Source: CAYNEO01 sp964396245
Lineage (GTDB): Bacteria; Zixibacteria; MSB-5A5; GN15; FEB-12
Assembly (NCBI GenBank): GCA_964396245.1
Contig: CAYNEO010000003.1
Span: 1-64,000 of the forward strand
Direction of reading: 5' to 3'
Length of the DNA: 64,000 nucleotides
A program made the translations under genes and the position numbers. Below are positions 1-8,897 of the stretch, in pieces. The notes under the pieces are model-generated. The model had not been told where the DNA came from, made no database searches, and saw only the letters and a list, made by a program, of their open reading frames with translations. How positions within the stretch are numbered: the first letter of the stretch is position 1; each line of letters starts with the position of its first letter.

Positions 1-56
1 AACAATACCTCCCATGTATGGTCAGTAATGTCGGGTTTCTTGTCTCCGCCCGCCTT

Positions 57-129
57 CGGCGGTCATTCGACCGCGGAACCCGACCTACGAAGCCTGCGGC
101 GGTCGTTCGACGGCGGAACCCGACCTACG
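57..129. repeat. tandem imperfect 33-bp repeat, REP-like
   Basis: Two copies of a 33-bp unit lie at 57-89 and 97-129 with a 40-bp period, differing at only two positions. Each begins CGGCGGTC and ends GGAACCCGACCTACG. The first copy contains a small dyad (CGGTC/GACCG) and is preceded by another (CCGCC/GGCGG), so the region can fold into short hairpins. It lies downstream of the WYL regulator and codes for nothing recognisable. It resembles short interspersed palindromic intergenic repeats; whether it recurs in the genome cannot be seen from this window. Confidence 0.6.
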
Positions 130-135
130 TTTGAT

Positions 136-1089
136 TCAATCATCGTACTCGGTTGTCAGGTACTCCCCGATCTCCCGTAATTCGTCGCGCAATCGCTCGG
201 GTGAGATCACCCCTGCCTCCGGACCGAAGCCGAGAATCCAGCGCTTGATTTCCTCGAGGCCGCAGACGTTCACCCGGTAAATGACTTCATCACCGGAGAT
301 TTCCTCTATTTGTTCGCGCGGATGATGGCGCGACGAAAGAACCACACGCGCGGCGGTTCCCGTGAAACGCACCGCGACATCGACCGGCTCCCCACTGAAT
401 ACATCCCAGCTTCCCTCGAAATAATCGCGGGCATTGATTCCCGAACGGCGAGTGAAACGGTCATCGAGAATGCGGACATCGAGCACGCGGTCGAGGCGGA
501 ATGTGCGGAATTCCTCCCGCATTTGGCACCACGCGACAAAATAGAAGGCGCGGCGGCGGAATATGATGAAATACGGCTCGACAATCCGCTCAGAGGGCCC
601 GGAGTTGATCGACTCGTATTTAATCTGAAGACACCGGTTGTCGGTGATGGCCTGCTCGATGCGTCCGAAAAAGCGTATCCCGCGTCTGTGACCCTCGATA
701 ATCCCGATATCGATATGGGTGGTGTCCACGGCGGTTCGTCGTTTCTCCCTCACCTGTCGCGACAGACCGGCTTCGACTTTGGCGCGGATTCGTTTCAGTG
801 TTTCCCGGTGGGCCGTGGTTCGCCCTAAGGGCGATGACTCCAGCGCGAGTTTGAGACAGGAGTATTCCTCCCAGGTGAAATTCAACGGCGGGAGGAAATT
901 GTCGGAGGCGAGCTTGTAACCGTTGTCGTAGTAGATCGGGACATTGGCCTCGGAGAGAGCAATGATGTCGCGATAGATCGACCGTTCGGTAACGCCGCAC
1001 TCATGAGCGAGACGCGCCGCGTTGAGATTACGACGCGACCTTACCAGATTAAGGATATACAGTAGCCTGTCGTATTTTGACATTCCCAT
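136..1089 (-). CDS. WYL-domain transcriptional regulator with N-terminal HTH
   Basis: This is a 317-aa YafY/DeoR-type regulator. Residues 1-60 form a winged helix-turn-helix (LNAARLAHECGVTERSIYRD). A linker with LPPLNFTWEEYSCLKLAL follows. A WYL-type ligand-sensing domain covers about 140-240, with the core present as AFYFVAWC and the flanking strand FRTFRLDRVLDVRIL. A WCX-like C-terminal extension completes it. WYL domains are thought to bind nucleotides, nucleic acids or small ligands; the target here is unknown. The frame is open to an ATG at 1155, but the ATG at 1089 is preferred because the HTH begins directly after it and GGCGGGGA lies upstream. The gene is divergent from the 1318-6431 operon, so it could regulate that operon; this is inferred from position only. 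Confidence 0.88.
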   Translation of the reverse strand: MGMSKYDRLLYILNLVRSRRNLNAARLAHECGVTERSIYRDIIALSEANVPIYYDNGYKLASDNFLPPLNFTWEEYSCLKLALESSPLGRTTAHRETLKRIRAKVEAGLSRQVREKRRTAVDTTHIDIGIIEGHRRGIRFFGRIEQAITDNRCLQIKYESINSGPSERIVEPYFIIFRRRAFYFVAWCQMREEFRTFRLDRVLDVRILDDRFTRRSGINARDYFEGSWDVFSGEPVDVAVRFTGTAARVVLSSRHHPREQIEEISGDEVIYRVNVCGLEEIKRWILGFGPEAGVISPERLRDELREIGEYLTTEYDD

Positions 1090-1317
1090 GCAGATAATTT
1101 CCCCGCCCTGAATATACATCGAGATTTTTATTTGGCAATATGGTGTTTTCCCCATACCGGACTTGACCGGACCGATATAAGCCCGGGGTTCTGCCTTCGG
1201 ATAATTGCCCTATCCTTTTGCGATACAGCCGATTACTCCTCATCTTTACTTCGGCACCCCCTTTGCGAATGAAACACTGCGTACACAAACGGAACTCGAA
1301 ATTATTCGGGGGTAACT

Positions 1318-3405
1318 ATGGCTAAAAGGCGAAGAACAAGAGCAGTTGATGAAGAAGAAGGATTTCTCGATACGCTGCTCTTCCGTTACGGAACTAAATT
1401 AGCGCTCGGCGTCCTGATCGTGGTCGTGTTTCTGACACTGGTTCAGTGCACGGTGAAAACACCGGAAGCACCCGAGTGGGACACGACCCTGACGGTGCCG
1501 GTGGTCAACCGGACATACCCGATGGAGGAGTTGATCCGGCGGATTGACCAGGACGGCATCGGTATTGACGCCGACAGCACGGTAATCTACAGTATCACGT
1601 ACGATGTCGACACGGTTCGGATCGATAACGACAATCTGACCGTGGACGATATCAGCTACACGACCTCGGACTCGCTCGGTCCGGTGGATATCGATCCGCC
1701 GGTGATCGCGCCGGTGTCCACGTCGATCAGCAGTATTATCCCGCTGGCGACCGGCGGCGTCGTGCCCGAGGCAGATTTCAGCGTTCAACACGCGATGCCG
1801 ACGATTGCGAATTTTACTACGGCCGACATTTCCTCGGGTCAGATGAACGTGATAGTCGGAAATTATCTTGGTGTCGATCTGAGTACGGTTGACCTGGAAG
1901 TTTATGACCTTGTCAATAACACGTCGGTGACCACGCAGTCGATTCCCGGCGGTCTGCTCGACGGAACGACGGACACGGTGGTTGTGCCGCTGGCGGGTCA
2001 GACGCTCTCCAATTCACTCGAAGTGCGCGTATCATGCCACAATCAGGCCGACACTATTCTGAGTACGGCCAACAAGGAAATAGTCACCTCGGTGGAGTTT
2101 CCGGGCGGCCTGACGGTTTCTTCGGCTCACGCCGAGGTACCGTCGCTCTCGCCGGTGAGTTTCTCCGAGCAGCAGACGCTTGATTATGCGGGCGGGAGCA
2201 GTGAAATCGTCTATCGCGGGTCGTTGTCGGGCGGCAATCTGAATCTTTCGATTTCGAATAATACTCCGCTCGATGCCACCTTGAACATCACTATTCCGGA
2301 TATTGTCACGCCTGGCGGGACACCGTTGAGTGTGAATCAACCGGTATCGGCAATGGCGCAGACAAACCTTGCAATCGACCTAACCGGCTATGAGGTACTT
2401 CCGGTTGATTCGACCATACCGCAGCAGGTGAGCCTGAATGCAGTGGCGACCATTCCGGGAAGCGGCGGTCAGTTGGTCGATGTATCTCAATCGGATAATT
2501 TCTCGGTCACCGCGGCATTGAGCGGGCTGAGCTTTGATGAAGTGACAGGCGTGTTCGAGACGAGGAACGCGTCGTTTGACCCGTTTGTCGAGCACGTTGA
2601 TATTCCTTACGGGTTCGAAGGCGTTCAGTTGGTCTCGACTATTCTGACCGTTGATATTGTCAACGATGTCAATCTTCCGGGTCAGTTCGATGTCGTCCTT
2701 TCGGACGGCGCCGGGCGGACGCTGCCGGTAAGCGGCCAGATTGCACCGGGGACGGTCGATTCGCCGGTAGTGACGACGATAGTTGTGGTCGACTCCGGTT
2801 TCCTCTCCCCCGTTCCGGACAGTATCATCTTTTCGGGCGCCGCGACATTCGGCGACGGCGTCACGCAGGGGACGATCACCAGTGATGATTTCGTCTTCGC
2901 CCACGTGACACTGACCGCGCCGATGGAAATGATTCTCAGCGAAACGACGTTTGATTCGGATATCGAAAGCGAGTCGATCAACCAGGATGATATCGACCTG
3001 ATCACCGATCACGTGACCGAGGCGCGGTTCGTATACACCATTACGAATCACCTCCCGGTCGGCGTGAGGCTCAAAGTGCTCTTTGGCGCCGACACGACCA
3101 CGCTGACAGCCGGCGACAATACGGTCATCCCGCAATTAACGCTCGGTGAGGATGGTGACATGGAAGTGCTCGCGGCCCCGACGATTGCCGGAATTGTCCC
3201 GCCGGACAGCGTCACGGTGACAGGCTACAGGACAATCTATCTCGACAGCACCGATATCCAGATTCTCAAGAACGACCCGCTTTTCATCGGCCATGAGGTC
3301 ACGCTGCTCAGTTCCGACGGCCTGCCGGTGAAACTTACCAATAACGATTACATCACGGTTACCGGCCGAATCGAAGTGCAGTATCACTTCGACGGTGATC
3401 TTTAA
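1318..3405 (+). CDS. membrane-anchored beta-rich surface protein, function unknown
   Basis: This is a 695-aa protein with no family I can name. A charged start (MAKRRRTRAVDEEE) leads to one hydrophobic segment at about 29-42. That segment ends LVQC, like a lipobox but with Gln at -1, so both an uncleaved anchor and an atypical lipoprotein are possible. The next part (EWDTTLTVPVVNRTYPMEEL) has the form seen at the start of mature FCB surface lipoproteins. The remaining 620 residues are rich in Val, Thr, Ser, Asp and Gly with alternating hydrophobics and almost no Cys, which suggests stacked beta-sandwich domains outside the cytoplasm. GGGGG lies 6 nt before the ATG. It is the first gene of an operon with an outer-membrane barrel (11-bp gap) and a secreted peptidase. 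Confidence 0.75.
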   Translation: MAKRRRTRAVDEEEGFLDTLLFRYGTKLALGVLIVVVFLTLVQCTVKTPEAPEWDTTLTVPVVNRTYPMEELIRRIDQDGIGIDADSTVIYSITYDVDTVRIDNDNLTVDDISYTTSDSLGPVDIDPPVIAPVSTSISSIIPLATGGVVPEADFSVQHAMPTIANFTTADISSGQMNVIVGNYLGVDLSTVDLEVYDLVNNTSVTTQSIPGGLLDGTTDTVVVPLAGQTLSNSLEVRVSCHNQADTILSTANKEIVTSVEFPGGLTVSSAHAEVPSLSPVSFSEQQTLDYAGGSSEIVYRGSLSGGNLNLSISNNTPLDATLNITIPDIVTPGGTPLSVNQPVSAMAQTNLAIDLTGYEVLPVDSTIPQQVSLNAVATIPGSGGQLVDVSQSDNFSVTAALSGLSFDEVTGVFETRNASFDPFVEHVDIPYGFEGVQLVSTILTVDIVNDVNLPGQFDVVLSDGAGRTLPVSGQIAPGTVDSPVVTTIVVVDSGFLSPVPDSIIFSGAATFGDGVTQGTITSDDFVFAHVTLTAPMEMILSETTFDSDIESESINQDDIDLITDHVTEARFVYTITNHLPVGVRLKVLFGADTTTLTAGDNTVIPQLTLGEDGDMEVLAAPTIAGIVPPDSVTVTGYRTIYLDSTDIQILKNDPLFIGHEVTLLSSDGLPVKLTNNDYITVTGRIEVQYHFDGDL

Positions 3406-3416
3406 AGGAGCCGGCC

Positions 3417-4673
3417 ATGAAGATAAAAATACTTTCTCCGATTGCCGTGTCGGTCGCCGCGGCGCTTCTGATAACATCGGGCCCTGTCCATGCGGTCGTG
3501 CAGTCATCGGCGCGAAGTGTCGCCATGGGCGGGGCGTATACGGCGCTGGCCAGGGGAACCGATGCCGGCAAGTTCAATCCGGCTAATCTGGGGCTCACCG
3601 ATTATCGCGAGTTTGGAGTCGAGGTGGTCGGTCTCGGCGTGAACATATCCAACAACAGTTTCACACTGAGCGACTACAACAAATATACCGGTGCGATTCT
3701 CACCGACGCGGACAAGGCGTATATTCTCGATCAAATCCCGATGGAGGGACTTCGATTGAATGCTGACGCCCGCGCCGGGGCGCTGTCGGTTGCCTATGGG
3801 CCGTATGCATTCAATATCACAGGCGTGGGTGTCGCCGACGTGAATATGTCGAAAGATATCTTTGAATTGGTATTTAACGGTAATATTTTTGCAGATACGA
3901 TATCAGTCGACGGCTCCTATTCGGATATGTACAGCTATGCCGCCGCCGGATTCTCGTACGGCATGCCGGTCTACGAAAGCGGGACGCGACAGCTGGCGGT
4001 GGGCGCGACGTTCAAGTATATCCGGGGAATTGCGGTCGAGGAAGTTGTGGAACTCGAGGGATTGGCCGCAACATATGCCACCGGTTTTGCCGGCGAGGGC
4101 CGTGTGATTGCGCGAACGGCCACCGGCGGACGCGGCTATGCGCTCGATATCGGAGCGGTGCTCCAGATCAACGACAACTACACGGTCGGCGCAAGGCTGG
4201 AGAATCTGCTGGGGAGTATAAGCTGGAACAGCGAAACTGAAGAACACGGATATATCTTCTCTTTCGACACCATGACGGTAGACAACATGAGTGACGATTA
4301 TGTAGTCTCGGACGACTACACGCGCAATATCGGCAGTTTTTCGACGCGGTTACCGGCGACCCTGACAGTCGGTTTCGCCCGTACCACGGGCAGCCTTATC
4401 TGGGCGGTCGACTGGCAGCAGGGACTCGGTCGTAAGCCGGGAATCTCCACCACGCCGCTGATTTCGGCCGGCATCGAGTACTCGCTGTTGAGTTTCCTGC
4501 CTTTGCGGACCGGGTTCACGACCGGCGGCGACCGGAATACCACGCTCTCGTTCGGGACCGGCTTCAAGAGCAATCCCATTTACCTTGACCTGGCAATAGT
4601 CACGGGAACGTCCATCTCCGGCTATTCGTCGAAGGGTCTCAATTTCGCGATTTCAACCGGGCTTCACTTTTAA
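3417..4673 (+). CDS. outer-membrane beta-barrel protein (PorV/FadL-like)
   Basis: This 418-aa protein has a clear signal peptide (MKIKILSPIAVSVAAALLI, cleavage near VHA). The segment SARSVAMGGAYTALARGTDA followed by GKFNPANLG is the N-terminal signature of PorV/FadL/DUF5723-like barrels. Alternating amphipathic strands follow, and the chain ends in GLHF, the terminal Phe expected of a BAM substrate. An AAGGAG ribosome-binding site stands 8 nt before the ATG. Position between a membrane-anchored surface protein and a secreted peptidase with a sorting tail suggests an outer-membrane partner for one of them, as PorV has in type IX secretion, but this is only inferred. The exact family is uncertain; the barrel call is fairly safe. 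Confidence 0.8.
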   Translation: MKIKILSPIAVSVAAALLITSGPVHAVVQSSARSVAMGGAYTALARGTDAGKFNPANLGLTDYREFGVEVVGLGVNISNNSFTLSDYNKYTGAILTDADKAYILDQIPMEGLRLNADARAGALSVAYGPYAFNITGVGVADVNMSKDIFELVFNGNIFADTISVDGSYSDMYSYAAAGFSYGMPVYESGTRQLAVGATFKYIRGIAVEEVVELEGLAATYATGFAGEGRVIARTATGGRGYALDIGAVLQINDNYTVGARLENLLGSISWNSETEEHGYIFSFDTMTVDNMSDDYVVSDDYTRNIGSFSTRLPATLTVGFARTTGSLIWAVDWQQGLGRKPGISTTPLISAGIEYSLLSFLPLRTGFTTGGDRNTTLSFGTGFKSNPIYLDLAIVTGTSISGYSSKGLNFAISTGLHF

Positions 4674-4691
4674 GCAGAGGTAGCCACAGCC

Positions 4692-6431
4692 ATGACGACA
4701 ACAATTAGAAATAGCAGTGAGCGGTTGGGGATACTGAGTGTTCTGGCAGCGGTGATTCTTGTTTTATCGGGCGCGGTGCAGGCGATGCCGATGCGTCCTG
4801 AATTGCGGGCGCAAATCGCGTCCTCGCCAACGGCTGAAAAGGCCTATCAGCGGCAACTTCAGTCGCTCCGCGAGCGGGGGATCGATCAACCGGATGATGT
4901 CCTCCAGAACATGCTGGCGAAACCGGGCATATCGCTGTCGCCGCAGGCGCCCGTGCAGTTCCGGATGCTGGTTCTGCTGGTGGATTTCCCGAATAAAGCT
5001 CACCAGGTGAATGCATCGTTTTTTGACAATATCATTTTTGACAGCAGCGGCAACTCGATCCGCAGTTATTATGACGAGATTTCGTATACCCGGTTCGATA
5101 TTGTGACGCTGAATCAGCCTTCCAGCACCGGCTGGTTCACCGCCGCACATGATTACGCGTATTATGTCGACGGCCAGGGGGGAATGGGGACATATCCCAA
5201 TAATGCCCAGGCACTGGTCGAGGAAGTTGTTGACGCAGCTGATCCCTACGTGGATTACAGTAATTATGACAACGACGGCAATGGCAGAGTGGATGCGGTG
5301 GTTGTTGTCCATGCCGGCTCCGGTCGCGAATACACTGGCAGTAACGATGATATCCACTCGCACAAGTGGGGCATCAACACGCGCTATCACGACGGCGTAG
5401 GGATCTCCACGTATACGATTCAGCCTGAATACTGGTCGGCCGCAAATGACCTGACAATCGGCGTCTTCTGCCATGAACTGGGTCACGTCTTCGGTCTGCC
5501 GGATCTCTACGATACCGACAACAGTTCTTTCGGCGTCGGGGCGTGGTGTTTGATGGCGTACGGGAGCTGGAACGGAACCAATGGCGCCTCTCCCTCGCAT
5601 CCAAGTGCCTGGTGCCTCGACAAGCTGGGCTTTGCCAATCGAGTCAACGTTGCCGGCAATATTACCGGTCAATCGATCGATGCGGTCGAGCAGGGCGGCT
5701 CGATCTATCGCCTCTGGTCCGGCGGTGATTCAACGAGCCAGGAATATTTCCTGGTCGAAAACAGGCAGAAAACAGGTTACGATTCCTTCCTGCCGTCGTC
5801 GGGACTTTTGATATGGCACGTGGATGAAGCCAAATGGGGATCCAGCGACAACGATGCGGAATGGATTCCGGGCCAGTCGCCGAGTAACCATTATCTTGTC
5901 GCCCTGGTGCAGGCGGATTCACTCTACCAGATAGAGAAGAAATTGAACCTCGGCAACGGCGGGGACCCGTACCCCGGTTCGACAAATAACAGCACGTTCA
6001 ACGTTACCAGCAATCCCTCATCGGATTCATATCTCGGCGGGAGCACACTGGTGGCAGTCCAGAATATCTCACCTTCGGGCTCGGTCATGACGGCTGATCT
6101 TATCGTGGGGCTGGCGTCGTCGGTTGACGACGAAACAGAGCAATTGCTTCCGACCACGGTCGAATTGGCACAGAACTATCCGAATCCGTTCAACCCGACC
6201 ACGACGATCGAATTCACGGTCGATCAGGCCGCAGCGGCGAAGCTCGACGTATACAACATCACCGGGCGGCACGTTGCGACGCTTCTGAATGGATATGTCC
6301 CTTCGGGGACCACGAGACTGACCTGGGACGCCACGACCGATTCCGGCCATGAGGTAGCGTCCGGCGTCTACCTGTATCGATTGGTAGCCGGCGAACAACA
6401 GGAGGTCAAAAAGATGATTCTGGTACGATAG
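4692..6431 (+). CDS. secreted M6-type metallopeptidase with T9SS-like C-terminal tail
   Basis: This is a 579-aa secreted zinc peptidase. The signal peptide is at about 12-31 (cleavage near VQA). The M6/immune-inhibitor-A-type catalytic domain covers about 90-470, with HELGH at 261-265 followed by VFGLPDLYD and the Met-turn CLMAYGSWNG. An acidic DNDGNGRVD segment near 192-200 looks like a calcium loop. The last about 85 residues form a FlgD/T9SS type A sorting-like domain with NYPNPFNPTTTIEF and a terminal SGVYLYRL...KKMILVR. Such tails direct secretion or attachment in FCB bacteria; no T9SS core gene is in the window. It ends the three-gene operon and is followed 63 bp later by a strong terminator. 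The natural substrate is unknown. Confidence 0.9.
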   Translation: MTTTIRNSSERLGILSVLAAVILVLSGAVQAMPMRPELRAQIASSPTAEKAYQRQLQSLRERGIDQPDDVLQNMLAKPGISLSPQAPVQFRMLVLLVDFPNKAHQVNASFFDNIIFDSSGNSIRSYYDEISYTRFDIVTLNQPSSTGWFTAAHDYAYYVDGQGGMGTYPNNAQALVEEVVDAADPYVDYSNYDNDGNGRVDAVVVVHAGSGREYTGSNDDIHSHKWGINTRYHDGVGISTYTIQPEYWSAANDLTIGVFCHELGHVFGLPDLYDTDNSSFGVGAWCLMAYGSWNGTNGASPSHPSAWCLDKLGFANRVNVAGNITGQSIDAVEQGGSIYRLWSGGDSTSQEYFLVENRQKTGYDSFLPSSGLLIWHVDEAKWGSSDNDAEWIPGQSPSNHYLVALVQADSLYQIEKKLNLGNGGDPYPGSTNNSTFNVTSNPSSDSYLGGSTLVAVQNISPSGSVMTADLIVGLASSVDDETEQLLPTTVELAQNYPNPFNPTTTIEFTVDQAAAAKLDVYNITGRHVATLLNGYVPSGTTRLTWDATTDSGHEVASGVYLYRLVAGEQQEVKKMILVR

Positions 6432-6494
6432 TTTACCCCCGTACCAAAAATCGTCATCGGACGACCACTTCCGTTATCAACCTGTGTAAGGATG

Positions 6495-6524
6495 CCCCGG
6501 GTGCGTTACCCGGGGTTTTCTTTT
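6495..6524 (+). terminator. intrinsic terminator of the 1318-6431 operon
   Basis: A perfect 8-bp stem (CCCCGGGT at 6495-6502, ACCCGGGG at 6508-6515) with a GCGTT loop is followed by TTTTCTTTT. The T tract is only on the + side, so it ends transcription of the upstream peptidase operon and not the converging zinc-ribbon gene. Confidence 0.92.
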
Positions 6525-6531
6525 GTTGTTG

Positions 6532-6744
6532 TCAGCGGTTGCCGTGCTTGGAGCCGGTTGAGGCAACCTCGTTATGCTGCTGTTCCCTCTGCAGTTTTTT
6601 GAATCGCGTATGACAGGTTTTGCAGCGCTTTGGATCGTCCGTGTAACCTCGTTCGGCGAAGTATTGTTGTGCTTCAACCGTGAAGACAAACTCTTCGCCA
6701 CATTCCGTACAAATCAGCACTCGGCTCTCAAAGCCGTCGACCAT
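6532..6744 (-). CDS. small zinc-ribbon protein (zf-trcl type)
   Basis: This 70-aa cytosolic protein has two CxxC knuckles, Cys12/Cys15 (CTEC) and Cys41/Cys44 (CKTC), separated by GEEFVFTVEAQQYFAERG and DDPKRC. That is the pattern of the 'probable zinc-ribbon' family. The C-terminus is a short basic and polar tail. Function in the family is unknown; nucleic-acid binding or a redox/zinc role is usually assumed. The frame is open to 6795, but the ATG at 6744 is preceded by AGAGGGGGATAGTT, a strong ribosome-binding site, and begins the conserved domain. It lies downstream of the dockerin peptidase on the same strand, 131 bp away. Confidence 0.85.
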   Translation of the reverse strand: MVDGFESRVLICTECGEEFVFTVEAQQYFAERGYTDDPKRCKTCHTRFKKLQREQQHNEVASTGSKHGNR

Positions 6745-6875
6745 AACTATCCCCCTCTCTTGTGTTAAGCGAACCGACGTCCTTGCCGGCCGCACACAAA
6801 AAAGTCAGCTATTCTTGGACGGTTTAGTATGTGAGTGATTTAATATCAGGTCAATTAAAAAACACGTTCCTCCGG

Positions 6876-8897
6876 TTAATAAGGATCGCACGGGGAATGC
6901 GCACCCCCGAGATATACGCGGCTGATGGTCTGCGTGACATCATTGAGATTGATATCGCCTGAACAGTCGTAATCCCCGCTCCACCACGGGACCGGATCGG
7001 GGCCGCCCATATACACGCTGGAGATTATCCGGGTGATGTCGTACAAGTTAACCTCTCCATCGTACGTAACATCACCGCGCTCCGGGACCACCTCACCGTT
7101 CCGTGACTGGACATCAAATATGCCGGGATCGTCCTTGAACCAGGTCTTGAAATACAACGTACTCGTGGTCCCCAGGGGTGTGCCTGCCGGCGGGCTGACA
7201 GTCAGGACAGCCGGCGCAGATTCACCTGATTGAATGAATTTCTCTACCGTGTCCGGAACGATCCAACCCTGCTCGTCCCATGCCGTGAATCCCAGGACTT
7301 CGCCGGTTGGCGAGTTGTTGGTGGCCCGGAACGTGTAGGGCGTCCCGTGACCCGCGCAGAAGATTGTATCGGTCAGCAGGTCCATGGACAGGTACAGAGG
7401 CTCCGCGACCGCGGCCGAGTACTGGTATGACGATCCCACGCCGTGCATCCGCAGATTGACGGCGACCAGCGTGACGCTATAATAGTCCTCGAAGTTCGGG
7501 ATCACAATCATCCCCTCGTACGTGGCCGGCGTGAGAGCAATCTGCTCGAACTGATGAGAATTCGGCGACGATGAAATAATCACGCCGGCGGCCCAAATGG
7601 CCGAATCGGCGCCGTTGAATGTCAGGCGCAAGTCACCGCTGTACCCGGCCGGGAAAAACTGGATATAATTTGATGCATAACCATACGGATTCGTCGGAGA
7701 CCAGGTCTCCTGAACCGGGTAATGAGAATACTGTTTTGCCAGAGTCACGAGAGGATACTGGCTGCCCTCCTCGTAGTGAAGCCCGTCGTCGCGTTCACCG
7801 GTCAGGAAATTCCACATGGCGAATTCGAGAAAGACCGAATCCTGCAACTTACCGTATTTGTACTCCAGTGTGTCGTTGAGTGCCTGGAACACGTCGGCGT
7901 AGCGTGCGCCTTCCCAGACGGACACCATCAGCGCCGTATCCACGCTCCTGGCCAGATACAGCCCATAGATGAATGTGGAATACGCATGGAAGTCGTCGTT
8001 CATGAGAGACGTCTCCGGCGAAGACATGAATGTCGGGAGATAGTTGTAATTGTCATTCACCTGATCAAAGACAATATCTTCCATGTACGTAGCATCGAGT
8101 TCCATGAACCAGAGTGCATCGCGATAATCATAAGCGAACTGCACGCAATGGTGGAATTCGTGTGCGACCGTCACCTTGGCGGCGCCCGCCGGGTTACCTT
8201 CCGGGTCCGTATTCGGCGGGAAGCCTATGAAGTTATTGTGCAATACGAGGTAACAGTAGGCGTCCGTCCATGGTGCGGGGCCGTCGCCTTCCGGAACCGA
8301 GTATCCATACGACTGCATGTTGAGGAAGTAGACATCGAGCTTGCCGTCACCGCCCAGTGTGCCGTCGGATACCGGGTCGAGGTAACCGAGACTCCGATGC
8401 ATGTTCAGAGTGGTATCGCAGTAGGTAGCCACCCGTTCGATATAATCCGGCACGCCATTTAGGTCAGCGTCTTCCGTCGGTACGGCACTGGTCCCGGTTA
8501 CGTTGTAGTGCAGCTTGAAGAATCCGGATGGTGAATCGTAAGTGTAGGCTCCTGAAGGCCGCGCCAGCTGCACGCTCAGCAATTGCCGAGTCTCGGGAGT
8601 GAACTGGTCCCAGTCCATCAGGATATCGCGAAACACAAAGGTTGCGCTTCGTCCGGGCAGACGGCCGCTTTCCGGAATGAGTTGCCGGTAGCGGTCAGGA
8701 AGATTCTCCGGGTGTTTGATGGCCGTTACCTGGAGCAGCGCCTTCTGGTCGATCGACAGCTGACCGGCGCGGTAGTCGGCTTCTATGGCCGTGATAGGGT
8801 CCTTCTCGGCTCTCGATTCGGCACGAAGGGCGGTGGTCGGTGACAGCAGAATCGAAAGCAAAAGGACAGAGAAAAGAGCGGCAGTGATGCGTCCCAT
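6876..8897 (-). CDS. secreted HExxH peptidase (MXAN_6640-like) with C-terminal dockerin
   Basis: This is a 673-aa secreted protein. The signal peptide is MGRITAALFSVLLLSILL with cleavage near TALRA. The acidic stretch TEDADLNGVPDYIERV and HEFHHCVQFAYDYRDALWFM (HEFHH at 246-250), followed by a Glu-rich helix, match the putative metallopeptidase family typified by MXAN_6640. Ig-like beta-rich sequence follows. Residues from about 606 form a type I dockerin-like module with two calcium-loop repeats (GDVTYDGEVNLYDITRII and GDYDCSGDINLNDVTQTI). The ATG at 8897 is preferred over an in-frame upstream start at 9152 because it begins the signal peptide and has AGAGGAA 8 nt upstream. Dockerins bind cohesins; a cohesin-like domain occurs in the protein at 57847-60708. 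Confidence 0.85.
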   Translation of the reverse strand: MGRITAALFSVLLLSILLSPTTALRAESRAEKDPITAIEADYRAGQLSIDQKALLQVTAIKHPENLPDRYRQLIPESGRLPGRSATFVFRDILMDWDQFTPETRQLLSVQLARPSGAYTYDSPSGFFKLHYNVTGTSAVPTEDADLNGVPDYIERVATYCDTTLNMHRSLGYLDPVSDGTLGGDGKLDVYFLNMQSYGYSVPEGDGPAPWTDAYCYLVLHNNFIGFPPNTDPEGNPAGAAKVTVAHEFHHCVQFAYDYRDALWFMELDATYMEDIVFDQVNDNYNYLPTFMSSPETSLMNDDFHAYSTFIYGLYLARSVDTALMVSVWEGARYADVFQALNDTLEYKYGKLQDSVFLEFAMWNFLTGERDDGLHYEEGSQYPLVTLAKQYSHYPVQETWSPTNPYGYASNYIQFFPAGYSGDLRLTFNGADSAIWAAGVIISSSPNSHQFEQIALTPATYEGMIVIPNFEDYYSVTLVAVNLRMHGVGSSYQYSAAVAEPLYLSMDLLTDTIFCAGHGTPYTFRATNNSPTGEVLGFTAWDEQGWIVPDTVEKFIQSGESAPAVLTVSPPAGTPLGTTSTLYFKTWFKDDPGIFDVQSRNGEVVPERGDVTYDGEVNLYDITRIISSVYMGGPDPVPWWSGDYDCSGDINLNDVTQTISRVYLGGAHSPCDPY

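Noticed and set aside
2380..3135. Long minus-strand open frame of 251 codons
   Set aside because: It is antisense to the 695-aa protein, rich in Arg, Asp and Ile, with no domain or ribosome-binding site; open because of codon bias on the + strand.
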